DNA of 64,000 nt from assembly GCF_023516575.1 (NCBI RefSeq), contig NZ_JAMGBE010000001.1, forward strand, positions 496,001 to 560,000, given 5' to 3'. The stretch is from Sphingomonas hankyongi. Lineage in GTDB: Bacteria; Pseudomonadota; Alphaproteobacteria; Sphingomonadales; Sphingomonadaceae. Position 1 is the first letter of the stretch, and each line of letters starts with the position of its first letter. Of this stretch, positions 46,728 through 55,093 are shown piece after piece. The position numbers and the translations under genes are program-made. The notes beneath the pieces are model-generated. The model was not told the origin of the DNA. It was given only the letters and a program-made list of their open reading frames with translations, and made no database searches.

Positions 46728-47693
46728 CTACACCCCCCATGACGCGCGCGGATTGCCTCCGCCGTCCCATTTTTCGGCAAACTTCTGCAGCTCGGCATCG
46801 TCGGGGGGAACGTCGACATCGACCGACACGAGCTGGTCGCCGCGCTTACCGTCCTTGCCCATGAAACCGCGACCCTTGAGGCGCAGCACCTTCCCGGAAG
46901 TGGTGCCCTTGGGAATCGTCAGCATGACCGGGCCCTCCGGCGTCGGCACCTTGATCTTGGCGCCAAGCACAGCCTCCTTGAGCGTGATCGGCAATGACAG
47001 CCGGATGTCGTTTCCGTCGCGGCTGAAAAAGCGATGCGGCGCGATCTCTATGGTGATGATTGCGTCTCCGCGCCCCGCGGGGCCGTCCTCGCCCTTGCCT
47101 GCAAGCCGGATTCGCGTCCCATCCTCCAAACCTTTCGGGAGCTTGAGATCGATCGACTTGCCGTCGGCGAGGGTGATCCGCTGCGGCTTCAGTGCGACTG
47201 CGTCGTCGAACGCAACCTTCAGCCGGTAGGCGACGTCCGCGCCTTTCTGAGGCGCGCGCGCCCGCTGCCGGAAGCCGCCGAACCCGCCGCTTCCCGCGCC
47301 GCGCGACCGGCCGGTGGCCGCACCGAACAGCCCCTCGAACAGGTCGCTGAGGTCCGGCGATTCCCCACCCCCGAAGTTGAAGCTCTCGAATCCCGCGCCG
47401 GCTCCAGGATGCTGGCTCGCGCCGCCGTAGCTGCCGCCCCCGAAACCCGCGCCGAACGGCATCTTCGGATTGCCTTCCTCATCGATCTCGCCGCGATCGT
47501 AGCGGGCGCGCTTATCCTTGTCGGACAGCAGGTCGTAGGCGTTGGTCACCTCGGCGAAGCGCTTGGCCGCTTCCGGATTGTCCTTGTTGCGATCGGGGTG
47601 AAGCTGCTTGGCGAGGCTGCGATAGGCCTTCTTGATCTCGTCCTCGCCCGCGCCGCGCTTGATGCCGAGACGGTGATAGAGGTCGAGTGCCAT
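46728..47693 (-). CDS. DnaJ-type co-chaperone (CbpA-like, no zinc finger)
   Basis: A 321-residue J-protein. The J domain (residues 1-70) holds the HPD motif in KQLHPDRNKDNPEAAKRF. A Gly/Ser-rich linker (GFGGGSYGGASQHPGAG) leads to two beta-sandwich client-binding domains (RITLADGKSIDLKLPKG; VMLTIPKGTTSGKVLRLKG). The zinc-finger cysteines of DnaJ are missing, so it is CbpA-type. It would stimulate DnaK ATPase. No chaperone genes are adjacent. Confidence 0.88.
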   Translation of the reverse strand: MALDLYHRLGIKRGAGEDEIKKAYRSLAKQLHPDRNKDNPEAAKRFAEVTNAYDLLSDKDKRARYDRGEIDEEGNPKMPFGAGFGGGSYGGASQHPGAGAGFESFNFGGGESPDLSDLFEGLFGAATGRSRGAGSGGFGGFRQRARAPQKGADVAYRLKVAFDDAVALKPQRITLADGKSIDLKLPKGLEDGTRIRLAGKGEDGPAGRGDAIITIEIAPHRFFSRDGNDIRLSLPITLKEAVLGAKIKVPTPEGPVMLTIPKGTTSGKVLRLKGRGFMGKDGKRGDQLVSVDVDVPPDDAELQKFAEKWDGGGNPRASWGV

Positions 47694-48006
47694 TCATCTC
47701 CTCATGCAATAACCGTAGCGGCCTGACCAGATGGGATGCCCTGAGCGCGTTCGCCACCGTCCCGTTCGAAAGTCACGAAGTTGCCAGTGTGGCGCGCGAT
47801 TCAACGCGCCCGCGCAGAGCGGCGAGCGCCGGGCGAAGTTGACGGCATTGTGACCTTCGTTGGAGCGTTCGCCGGCTCCGCCAACGCAACGTGGCGTCCC
47901 TCTGTTGTCGATCCGGATTGCCCATCGCCCAGTCCTGAGCATGAATCAGGGACTGTAGGACAGCGATTTTCAGCGGTCGACCGATGGCTGGGCCGCTCGT
48001 GGCAGG

Positions 48007-48025
48007 AATGGGTGGAAAGCGGACA
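48007..48025 (+). repeat. Sphingomonad-type dispersed repeat, copy 1 (partial)
   Basis: AATGGGTGGAAAGCGGACA, one arm plus loop of the hairpin repeat TGTCCGC-AATGGGTSGAAA-GCGGACA. The left arm has decayed. It lies in the 47694-48116 gap, which holds the upstream region of the dnaJ-like gene but no convincing gene. Confidence 0.6.
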
Positions 48026-48116
48026 CTAGCAAATCATCAAGTGCGCAGATCACAAATTCGTTGGTGGGAATCGTGCCGGCATTGTTCCGGATGGGTGTGG
48101 AGCGTAATCTGCGCGG

Positions 48117-49880
48117 GTGGACGCGACGGGCAGCGTAGAGATTTTCATCTCCTATGCGCGATCCTGCGAACAGCACGCTATGCGCATCGCGGCGGTGCTG
48201 GAGGAGCAGGGATATACGGTCTGGTGGGACGAAGACCTCCCTGCCCACCGCCCCTACAGCGAGGTGATCGAAGAGCGCTTGCGCTCTTCGCGCGCAGTGC
48301 TCGTTATTTGGTCGGCTGGTGCGGTAAGATCAGAATGGGTGCGTGCGGAAGCAGACGCGGCTCGTCTCATGCACAAGCTCGTCCAACTTAGCATCGATGG
48401 GGTGCTTCCACCGATGCCCTTCAACCAAATCCAATGCCCCGCGCTCGATGGATGGGCCGGCGATCGCGAGGATCGCAAATGGCGCAAGATCGAGGCGAGT
48501 ATCGCTGAGCTGGTGCGCGGAACAGGACCGGTCGCCCCGCATCAGCGGCCAAGCGAAGTAAGCCCCGCCAAGCAGTCGGTCTGCGTGCTGCCCTTCGTCA
48601 ACATGAGTGGCGACCTCGATCAGGAATATTTCAGCGATGGCATCACGGAAGATTTGATCACCGACTTGTCGAAAGTCTCGGCGCTAGGCGTCATCGCTCG
48701 CAACACCAGCTTTACATTCAAAGGCCGGGCAATCGAAGCGCGGTCCTTGGGCAGGGAACTTCGAGTCACCCACATTGTCGAAGGGAGCGTACGCAAGTCG
48801 GGCGGTCGCCTCAGGATTACTGCGCAGTTGATCGACGCGTCCATCGGTCATCATCTGTGGGCAGAGCGCTACGACAGGGAGCTCGCCGATATCTTCGACA
48901 TTCAGGACGAGATCTCCCACGCGATCGTCGATGCGCTGAAGATCAAGCTTTTGCCTGCCGAAAGAACTGCCATTGAGCAGCGCGGCACGGAGAATGCGGA
49001 TGCTTACAATCTCTATCTCATGGCGCGCCAGCATTGGGCCGTCGGCAATGACGGGGATTGGGACCGCGAAGAGCTCATTATCCGCATCTGCGAGCGGGCA
49101 ATCGATATCGACCCGAGTTACGCGAATGCCTGGGCGCTTATGGCGATCGCGCAAACTCAAATACGCTTCCGAAAGGGGAGGAAAGACGTTGACGGCCTGC
49201 CGTCGGCAGAGCGCGCGCTCGAACTTAACCCTCATCTCGCCGAGGCTCACGCAGTCAGAGCTTGGTCCCTGCTTGAGCAGGAGCGCGCCGATGAAGCCAA
49301 TGAGGAGGTCGCAACGGCGCTTAGGCTTGATCCGGAGAGTTGGGAGGTCAACCGGGTCGCCGGCAAGGTCCTGTTCCTACAGGGCCGGCTTAGAGAAGCC
49401 GCAACCTGTTACGCCAAGGCCTCAGAGCTCATGGAGGCTGACTATAGCGCGTCAGGCATGCTCGAGTGTTGTTACCGCGGCCTCGGCGATCTCGAAGGGT
49501 CACGGCGCGCGGCGCAGATGACTTTGCGCCGCGTGGAGAAAGCGCTTGTAAATAACCCCCGCGACGCGGCCGCCATGGCGAATGGCGCAGGGAGTCTGGC
49601 GGTTCTGGGCGACCATCGAAAAGCTCGTGAGTGGGCGGAAAGCGCCCTGTCCCTAGATCCCCACAACTACATCCTGCGGGCTAATATCGCCTGCGCGTTC
49701 GCCCGCGAGCTCAACGATCACGAGCGTGCGATGGACCTGGTGGAAGATACGCTCATCCATCTAGGACAGGACCATGTGCGGCACGTTGCGCACGATCCAG
49801 ACTTCAAAGCGCTTCACCAATATCCGCGCTTCATAAAGATTCTGGACGATGCGCGGCGCCGCCTCGCTGCTTCCAAATAG
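48117..49880 (+). CDS. TIR domain protein with TolB-like middle and TPR C-terminus
   Basis: The 587-residue protein starts at a GTG; an in-frame stop at 48105 rules out a longer form, and the ribosome site is weak. Residues 1-130 are a TIR domain: VEIFISYARSCEQ, QGYTVWWDEDLPAHR and SEWVRAEADAARLM, where Glu is the likely NADase/cyclising residue. Residues about 150-300 are a TolB-N/CadC-like region (VCVLPFVNMSGDLDQEYFSD, RVTHIVEGSVRKSGGRLRI), and 310-560 are TPR repeats. It could be a regulator or an NAD-depleting defence protein. No partner effector gene is beside it. Confidence 0.82.
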   Translation: MDATGSVEIFISYARSCEQHAMRIAAVLEEQGYTVWWDEDLPAHRPYSEVIEERLRSSRAVLVIWSAGAVRSEWVRAEADAARLMHKLVQLSIDGVLPPMPFNQIQCPALDGWAGDREDRKWRKIEASIAELVRGTGPVAPHQRPSEVSPAKQSVCVLPFVNMSGDLDQEYFSDGITEDLITDLSKVSALGVIARNTSFTFKGRAIEARSLGRELRVTHIVEGSVRKSGGRLRITAQLIDASIGHHLWAERYDRELADIFDIQDEISHAIVDALKIKLLPAERTAIEQRGTENADAYNLYLMARQHWAVGNDGDWDREELIIRICERAIDIDPSYANAWALMAIAQTQIRFRKGRKDVDGLPSAERALELNPHLAEAHAVRAWSLLEQERADEANEEVATALRLDPESWEVNRVAGKVLFLQGRLREAATCYAKASELMEADYSASGMLECCYRGLGDLEGSRRAAQMTLRRVEKALVNNPRDAAAMANGAGSLAVLGDHRKAREWAESALSLDPHNYILRANIACAFARELNDHERAMDLVEDTLIHLGQDHVRHVAHDPDFKALHQYPRFIKILDDARRRLAASK

Positions 49881-49924
49881 CGGACTGCTCTGTCGACCTG
49901 AGCGGGCAGTATCGCGAATGACCA

Positions 49925-49945
49925 GACTGGGTGGAGGGCGGACGT
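49925..49945 (+). repeat. Sphingomonad-type dispersed repeat, copy 2 (diverged)
   Basis: ACTGGGTGGAGGGCGGACGT resembles the right half of the repeat family, with two changes in the loop. It directly follows the TIR-TPR gene. Confidence 0.45.
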
Positions 49946-49951
49946 CAGCCA

Positions 49952-50143
49952 CTATTGTTGTTGATGGGTGGAAAGGATGACGTCACGGCAAGAGCTCCCG
50001 CCGCGCGTCGTAGCCCCATGCAGTTTCAGTTCACGACGCGCTTCTTCCACCGCCAACCTAATGAGCGCTGCGGACTCGGCAATGTCCGACCCTGATTCTA
50101 ATGCCCCGACTGCCAAAGATATCGCGGTCAAGCGCTGCCCCAC
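49952..50143 (-). pseudogene. Short reading frame resembling a histidine-kinase dimerisation segment, probable remnant
   Basis: A 63-residue frame (GTG at 50143) reading VGQRLTAISLAVGALESGSD and IRLAVEEARRELKLHGATTR. The same frame continues upstream for about 15 residues (TRLDTIDEE) to a stop with no ATG. The pattern resembles the HisKA_3 helix of sensor kinases, but the phospho-histidine is absent and no ATPase domain follows. A decayed fragment is the best reading; an independent small gene is possible. Confidence 0.3.
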
Positions 50144-50342
50144 TTCTTCATCGATGGTGTCCAGGCGTGTGGCGTGACCGGAGCGCTCTCATCTTAATCT
50201 TGGCCAGCGCGTGCTCCAATATCACCTGGCGTACGGGGGCTTCCTTCGCTCGTCCGCGCATGTCCGGGAGCTTTGAAGCCGTGCGCAAAGCCCTTCGTAA
50301 ACCCATTTGCCGAGCAGCCTCGGCATTCGTGAGCACAGCATT

Positions 50343-50372
50343 AATGTCCGCAATGGGTCGAAAGCGGACGTA
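50343..50372 (+). repeat. Sphingomonad-type dispersed repeat, copy 3 (complete hairpin)
   Basis: TGTCCGC (50345-50351) and GCGGACG (50364-50370) flank a 12-base AATGGGTCGAAA loop. On the minus strand it translates as VRFRPIADI. It sits in the 49881-50416 gap together with copy 2 and the kinase-like remnant; 50148-50340 holds nothing else recognised. Confidence 0.75.
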
Positions 50373-50416
50373 AGCAACAGTCTGGCAATTGCACGTAATT
50401 GCGGCATGATGCGCCG

Positions 50417-50839
50417 ATGCTGGCGTGGCGTCGACAGGCTCAGCCGTTCGGATTGACCGTGCTTTTGGGTTCAGTAGCAGGCGCGACCATCGTCGCTGCC
50501 AGCATCTTTGGATTGCCGGATTCGGGTGAGTGGATTGGGGCCGTGCTCGTGACGGCCCTTGTGGCGCTAATGGCCCTGCCCTTCGTCGCACTCGGATTGG
50601 GCATCTTTGGCGTTCCGCTGACGACTTTATTGGACCGGCGCGCTTATCGATGGTGGGGTGGAACTATCGCCGTCCTATTGGGTGCGATCGTGGGTAAGTT
50701 GATGTTCCTGGTCATGGACACGCTGTTGAGGTTCAACGGCTGGTTCCCAGGCGTTAGCGAGCCCGGAATCGCATTTGGCGCGCCCACCGCATTTGCTTGG
50801 TGGCTGATCATGCGGAATCGTCTGTCCGCACGCGAATAA
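50417..50839 (+). CDS. Integral membrane protein, hypothetical
   Basis: A 140-residue protein from ATG 50417 with four hydrophobic segments: FGLTVLLGSVAGATIVAASI, IGAVLVTALVALMALPFVAL, WWGGTIAVLLGAIVGKLMFL and AFGAPTAFAWWLIMRN. No charged catalytic motif. Neighbours are repeats and small genes, so context gives no clue. Family not recognised. Confidence 0.6.
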   Translation: MLAWRRQAQPFGLTVLLGSVAGATIVAASIFGLPDSGEWIGAVLVTALVALMALPFVALGLGIFGVPLTTLLDRRAYRWWGGTIAVLLGAIVGKLMFLVMDTLLRFNGWFPGVSEPGIAFGAPTAFAWWLIMRNRLSARE

Positions 50840-50896
50840 TGTGTGCTGGTGAATGATCGCCAAGCCTTCGCCTCGAAGCAGACGATCAACGGCCAG

Positions 50897-51691
50897 TTAA
50901 GGTCTCCCGGTAAGTAGCGGTGTTGGCGGCGGCGGAGCGAACTCCAGCGGCGCTACTGCCGCGCCGGGTGAGTCCGCCGTGACGACGCGGTACAGTGCCT
51001 TCCCAACGCCACTGTAGGTGATCGCCTCGATCAGAATGAAAGCGCTCAGCATCGCTGCGATTCCCCAGCGCCAAGCCGGATGAACGCTTCCGCTTCGCCG
51101 CAGGTCTGCGACAACCCCGGCGATCGGAAACAGCAGGCCCGCCGCGAACGACGCTTCCCACGCCCAAGGTTGTATGAGCGGCATGGGAAGAAGGCGACCG
51201 AACCCAGGCCCCATCAGCATGGCCATGCCGCAAAGGTGGAGGCGGCGGTGCCACTCGGTGCGCCTCCTCAGCGCGATTGCCGAGCCGGTCAGGAGAGCAA
51301 AGGCCAGAATCGAAACTGGGTCAAAAACCAGGAAGTGCAACGGCCTGAAAAAGAAGGGCACCTGGCCGCGGCGCACCATCGCTATCGTCACCGCGAAGCC
51401 GAGCACAATCATCGGCACGATCCAGCCCGCGGCAACCCAGCCGAGGCGGCGGTGGATCTCCATGCGGTCGCTCGCCACGAGGATATTTTGCGTGAGGTAG
51501 ATCGCTATCCAACCCATGAAAATGATTGCATGGGCGTGGACGAGAGGCGGCGAGTAAAAGGTCGATCGCCCCATCGCCAGCTGATTGGAGAAGCCCGCTA
51601 CGATCACGAAGGCCATCGCGATTGCTGCAAAAAGAAAGAAGCGCTCGTCCCCCCGTCGGTGCGCGTTCGGTATTTCGGTGAGAGTGGCCAT
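50897..51691 (-). CDS. Seven-segment membrane protein with conserved histidines
   Basis: A 264-residue protein from ATG 51691 with strong GAGGGGGA upstream. About seven hydrophobic segments are visible. Histidine pairs VHAHAIIFMGWIAIYLTQN and MEIHRRLGWVAAGWIVPM, plus TEWHRRLHLCGM, resemble membrane cytochrome b561-like or DUF2306-like proteins, so haem binding is conceivable but unproven. A Pro-rich tail ends the protein. It is convergent with the small membrane gene to its left. Confidence 0.65.
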   Translation of the reverse strand: MATLTEIPNAHRRGDERFFLFAAIAMAFVIVAGFSNQLAMGRSTFYSPPLVHAHAIIFMGWIAIYLTQNILVASDRMEIHRRLGWVAAGWIVPMIVLGFAVTIAMVRRGQVPFFFRPLHFLVFDPVSILAFALLTGSAIALRRRTEWHRRLHLCGMAMLMGPGFGRLLPMPLIQPWAWEASFAAGLLFPIAGVVADLRRSGSVHPAWRWGIAAMLSAFILIEAITYSGVGKALYRVVTADSPGAAVAPLEFAPPPPTPLLTGRP

Positions 51692-51777
51692 CAAGTCCCC
51701 CTCAAACTGAGGACCGTCAGATTAGCGGAGCGGCGGCCGTGTTCAAGGAAATGCGCCGACCAGCAAGCCGTCGCTTG

Positions 51778-51808
51778 AATATCCGCAATGGGGCGGAAAG
51801 CGGACATT
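51778..51808 (+). repeat. Sphingomonad-type dispersed repeat, copy 4 (complete hairpin)
   Basis: ATCCGC and GCGGACATT flank AATGGGGCGGAAA. The minus strand reads SAFRPIADI in one frame. It lies in the 203-base gap between the divergent membrane protein and lipocalin-like genes. Confidence 0.7.
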
Positions 51809-51893
51809 CCGCATCCCGATACAACAAGCGTATAGGGCCCCGTCACCGCTATGAGTCGGGCGGCGGCCTGTGATCCTGCAAAGGAGAAAGGCC

Positions 51894-52373
51894 ATGAACG
51901 CACGATCGAAAGTCGCACTCCTCGCAAGTCTCGCCCTCGCAATTCCGCAAATCGCGGTCGCGTCGCCGGCCCCGAGCGCGAAACTGTGGAACGGCACCTG
52001 GCACCTGGATACAGCGAAGTCGAAGTTCGCTTCTTCCGCCAAACAACAAAGCGAGACGCGGACCTATACGGTTTCCGGCAACAAGATCACGATGAAGTCC
52101 AGCTCGAAAGACGCGTCCGGCAAGACGATGAATTTCAGCTATTCGGCCGCGTGGGACGGCAAATGGTATCCAATGACCGGCAATCCGAATGCGGACCGTA
52201 TCGCGGTAACCGCCGTCAGCGAGCGTGAGATCAAGGCCAAATCGACGCTTCATGGGAAAGCATCGACGGAATCGAAAGCGGCGGTATCGGCAGATGGCAA
52301 GCACCTGACGCTCACGAGGAAAATGCTTCGACTGAAGGGCGCGCCGACCGACGTGCTGGAGTTTTCGCGTTAA
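51894..52373 (+). CDS. Exported small beta-rich protein
   Basis: A 159-residue protein from ATG 51894 (GGAGAAAGG upstream) with a signal peptide (KVALLASLALAIPQIAVA). The mature start LWNGTWHLDTAKSKFASS matches the W-x-L-D-x-x-K-S-x-F opening of a lipocalin-like exported family in soil bacteria; beta strands follow (TRTYTVSGNKITMKSSSK). Function unknown; a hydrophobic-ligand or cell-surface role is possible. Confidence 0.7.
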   Translation: MNARSKVALLASLALAIPQIAVASPAPSAKLWNGTWHLDTAKSKFASSAKQQSETRTYTVSGNKITMKSSSKDASGKTMNFSYSAAWDGKWYPMTGNPNADRIAVTAVSEREIKAKSTLHGKASTESKAAVSADGKHLTLTRKMLRLKGAPTDVLEFSR

Positions 52374-52508
52374 GCTGTCAGTTGAGACCTGAGGTGCGGA
52401 GTGCCGTTCATCATGGCCTCACGAGAGCTTCCGCAACAACGGTTAAGAAAATCGGTTCGCTAACCTTGGGTAAGCTGTCGGCCGCCGGCTGGCGAGATAA
52501 ATAGTGCC

Positions 52509-52582
52509 CCATCCCAAACGCACGCGACGCGAGGTCTTGGGATGGAAGGCTCGCCCGACCCCCCGAGAGTCAGGCGAGCCTT
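52509..52582. other. Two back-to-back perfect hairpins, possible structured RNA
   Basis: CCATCCCAA (52509-52517) pairs with TTGGGATGG (52537-52545), and AAGGCTCGCC (52546-52555) with GGCGAGCCTT (52573-52582); the stems abut with no gap. Loops are 19 and 17 bases, with GAGG and CCCCCC exposed. It lies in the gene-free 52374-52638 gap. A small RNA, an untranslated leader or a decayed repeat are all possible. A GGTTA/TAACC dyad lies just before it. Confidence 0.4.
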
Positions 52583-52638
52583 CTTCGCTCGTGAGAATCC
52601 GTGCAGGACACGCCTCTCGCTAAGCCATTCCTTCGACA

Positions 52639-52815
52639 TCAATTGTTCTGACGTTTATCCCGCGCAGCCGATTTGCATTGAGGGCATACGTCCTCGTGGA
52701 AAGGCGGATAGTCGGCGATCGCGAAGCTCCTGTTTGGATAATCAGGGCAATGCTGGTCGAAGTGCCAAAACTTCTGCCACCTGCTGCCGTCACGGCCGCG
52801 ACGAAATTCCACCAT
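52639..52815 (-). CDS. Small cysteine-containing hypothetical protein
   Basis: A 58-residue protein from ATG 52815 (GGGA upstream) reading WQKFWHFDQHCPDYPNRSF and HEDVCPQCKSAARDK. The W-H-F...C...C-x2-C layout is like small sphingomonad proteins of unknown role; with only three cysteines plus a histidine a zinc site is possible. A longer in-frame form to 52968 is Arg-rich and unlikely. Confidence 0.5.
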   Translation of the reverse strand: MVEFRRGRDGSRWQKFWHFDQHCPDYPNRSFAIADYPPFHEDVCPQCKSAARDKRQNN

Positions 52816-53103
52816 TATGATCCCAGCCTCGATGACCGTTTCCCTACGCGCGTGGGGGATGTTCGCGCGACGCGCCGTTTTACGAATTGCGACAGGAATT
52901 TGCCTTTTCACGAAAGAGGAAGAGCGGCGCCGCCAATGCGAAGTCCGAGCTGGAAGGGGCAATTGCAAAGGCGGCTCGGTACTTTCGCGCCGAGCCGCCT
53001 CTACGCGAGAAGCGATTTCTCAAGCTTCGGGGGACTCAGCCGAGAAATCGCCCCTCAATGACGGGCGTTCCCATGTCCGCAACTTGGAAACCGAGATGAC
53101 CTC

Positions 53104-53301
53104 TTATCGCGAGGCTCTGGCCAACATTCTGCTCGGCGGAAACTTGGCGACGAGGCGGCCTTCCCGCCACAGCTCCGACCTCACCGGCAGATGCCTCTCG
53201 TAAGCTGCATCTATGGCGTCGGGATCGGAGTGACAGTCGATGCGATCGGAGCGGATGAACTTGCCGCTCGGATCCAAATAGTGAAGACGGTAATCGGTCA
53301 T
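53104..53301 (-). CDS. Small hypothetical protein of a sphingomonad-type family
   Basis: A 65-residue protein reading YRLHYLDPSGKFIRSDRIDC, then DAIDAAYERHLPVRSELWRE and RLVAKFPPSR, the short beta-alpha-beta pattern of a family that occurs in many copies in sphingomonads. The ATG follows AGGAACC. No function is known. The 53302-53600 stretch upstream holds repeat copy 5 and nothing else recognised. Confidence 0.6.
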   Translation of the reverse strand: MTDYRLHYLDPSGKFIRSDRIDCHSDPDAIDAAYERHLPVRSELWREGRLVAKFPPSRMLARASR

Positions 53302-53533
53302 GGTTCCTGTCCATGCCGCAGTCCTTCAAGGCCCGAACTCAGCAACTTCCCGGACAAGGCGGGGCGTGTAGCTACTAGATTTGTTCCTAACCTATGTTAC
53401 GCCTTGTCTGAGGTGCTGCTCATTGAGATTCGGCAAAAATCAGCATGCTGCCGGCCTCAACACGCTCCCCAACAGGGGCCAAGGGGTGGGCGTGGCTCGG
53501 GTTAGCGGCTCGGCCTCCCCCTTCGGACGCCGG

Positions 53534-53553
53534 GCCGCTTTCCACCCCTCATG
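53534..53553 (-). repeat. Sphingomonad-type dispersed repeat, copy 5 (partial)
   Basis: The minus strand reads CCATGAGGGGTGGAAAGCGG, matching GGGTGGAAAGCGG of the family. The outer arm is lost. It has the opposite orientation to the other copies. Confidence 0.5.
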
Positions 53554-53600
53554 GTCGAAACAAGTGGGCTGAGCTCAGAATCTTGCGCCGAGGCGCACTC

Positions 53601-53816
53601 TCAGCTGGTGAGACCGGCTTCGGCCTTCCTGATGGCTTCTTGCTCGCGAAACTTCTCTGATCGTTCTGCCTTTGCGGCCAGCGCGTTCCAAGCTGCTTCG
53701 GATCGAAGCGATCGCTCGCGCACATGGTCGAGCGTTGCCGCGTCCGCCTCCGCCCGCGCCTGCTCGGCACGGGCGAGGAAGAAGTGCAGGTTCGACGAGC
53801 GCAAAATCTCTGCCAT
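53601..53816 (-). CDS. Small helical protein in the cold-shock operon
   Basis: A 71-residue all-helical protein (SSNLHFFLARAEQARAEADA, SEAAWNALAAKAERSEKFRE) starting 10 bases after the csp stop on the same strand, so probably co-transcribed. The pattern of a short hydrophobic opening followed by charged Ala-rich helix recurs in sphingomonad genes placed near csp genes. Function unknown. Confidence 0.6.
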   Translation of the reverse strand: MAEILRSSNLHFFLARAEQARAEADAATLDHVRERSLRSEAAWNALAAKAERSEKFREQEAIRKAEAGLTS

Positions 53817-53826
53817 GACGTATCGC

Positions 53827-54099
53827 CTACTCCGCGGCGCCGTCATTCTCTTCGGCCGCTTCGGCCGACGCGGTTTCGTCCGCGGCCGGCTCGTCCGCCG
53901 AGCGCAGGTTGGCGGCGGCCATCTTGCCGCGACGATCTTCCTCCAGGTCGTAAGCGACCCGCTGGTTCTCGCGAAGGGTGCGCATGCCCGCGCGCTCCAC
54001 GGCCGTGATGTGGACGAAGGCATCCGGACCGCCCTCATCCGAGGAGATGAAGCCGTAGCCTTTGTCTTCGTTAAAGAATTTGACGGTGCCTGTGGGCAT
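53827..54099 (-). CDS. Cold shock domain protein
   Basis: A 90-residue CspA-type protein with RNP motifs GTVKFFNEDKGYGFI and DAFVHITAVERAG. The ATG at 54099 is 7 bases after GGAAGG; the ATG at 54105 is too close to it. A C-terminal Ala/Glu/Asp-rich tail (DEPAADETASAEAAEENDG) extends the usual 67-residue domain. It binds single-stranded RNA or DNA. The 215-base gap to the divergent acetyltransferase gene allows a long untranslated leader. Confidence 0.93.
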   Translation of the reverse strand: MPTGTVKFFNEDKGYGFISSDEGGPDAFVHITAVERAGMRTLRENQRVAYDLEEDRRGKMAAANLRSADEPAADETASAEAAEENDGAAE

Positions 54100-54314
54100 A
54101 TTCATTCCTTCCCATGGCGGACCAAATGACGATCCGCTTCGTGCTAGGAGCGACAAGACAGGGAAGAAGGCCGCAGAGCGCCTTTGACCGTCGATTTGCG
54201 GCTAGTAGCGAGCGCTTGATAGGCCCGAAACGACCGAAATGTAAGGCAGGAATCTCTGAGGCTTCGGTGGAATGCGGACTTGCCGGTCGCCAGTTGCGAT
54301 GCGTAAACGCCCTC

Positions 54315-54782
54315 ATGAAAGTCCGGCCGTTCCAGGAAAGCGACGCAGCGGCGCTAGCCGAGATCTTCTTCACCGCCGTGCATGAGATTGCGGGCGCTCA
54401 TTACGGTGAGGAGCAAATCCACGCCTGGGCCCCGGCAATTCCATCGGCTGACCGCTTCCTGGCGCGTGCGCGCGACGGCCGGACTTTGCTGGTCGCCGTA
54501 GACGACAATGACCTGCCCATTGCGTACGGAGACTGCGAGGCGGACGGCCACGTCGATCACCTCTTCTGCCGTCCGGGCTATTCACGGAAAGGCGTCGCCG
54601 CCGCGCTTTACGAGGAGCTCGAGCGCACCGTGCGAACGGCAGGCATATCGCGGCTCTATGTGGAAGCCAGCGAGCCGGCGCGGCGGTTCTTCGAGAAGCA
54701 TGGCTTTGCGGTCGAGAGCCGCAACGATTTCGAGATCGGCGGCGTGCCGATCCACAATTGGCGGATGGCGAAGGATCTGTAG
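54315..54782 (+). CDS. GNAT family acetyltransferase
   Basis: A 155-residue protein from ATG 54315 with the GNAT order: MKVRPFQESDAAALAEIFF, DHLFCRPGYSRKGVAAALYE (acetyl-CoA P-loop R-x2-G-x-A), and ISRLYVEASEPARRFFEKHGF. It resembles YafP-type putative acetyltransferases. The substrate cannot be inferred. Confidence 0.85.
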   Translation: MKVRPFQESDAAALAEIFFTAVHEIAGAHYGEEQIHAWAPAIPSADRFLARARDGRTLLVAVDDNDLPIAYGDCEADGHVDHLFCRPGYSRKGVAAALYEELERTVRTAGISRLYVEASEPARRFFEKHGFAVESRNDFEIGGVPIHNWRMAKDL

Positions 54783-54791
54783 CCAGTACGC

Positions 54792-54974
54792 CTAGTTTGA
54801 ACGCGCCGCGGCGTCGTCCGCGCTCCTGGCGTCTTCGACCTCCAGTTTGGCCGCCTCCTCCTCAAGCTCGCTCGCCATGTCGTCGAGAATGTGGCGCGTC
54901 TGATCGTCCGTCGCGTGCCTGGCGAGTTCGCGGCAGTGGGCGCCCCGAGCCCTTAAGGCTGCGGTTTCGGCCAT
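54792..54974 (-). CDS. Small helical hypothetical protein
   Basis: A 60-residue protein reading ARGAHCRELARHATDDQTRH and ILDDMASELEEEAAKLEVED, a short two-helix pattern common among unannotated sphingomonad genes. It converges with the acetyltransferase gene. Function unknown. The gap upstream (54975-55093) shows no further gene. Confidence 0.55.
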   Translation of the reverse strand: MAETAALRARGAHCRELARHATDDQTRHILDDMASELEEEAAKLEVEDARSADDAAARSN

Positions 54975-55093
54975 GGGAGTAAAACGATTCTACTGTTGTT
55001 TGTGTCCGGCCTGCGGGCAAAACCTCATTCCCTTCTGCGGGCCAGGCGCTAGCCATAGGGGTTTTTCAGGTCACACTTACCATATGGACGTAA

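Noticed and set aside
47781-48029. 82-residue plus-strand frame before the TIR-TPR gene
   Set aside because: It runs through repeat copy 1, has no ribosome site and no recognisable pattern.
50148-50591. 147-residue minus-strand frame containing VRFRPIADI
   Set aside because: The recognisable part is translation of the dispersed repeat; the rest overlaps a better-supported membrane protein gene.
52678-53061. 127-residue plus-strand frame
   Set aside because: Antisense to a small gene with a conserved cysteine pattern and without its own motifs.
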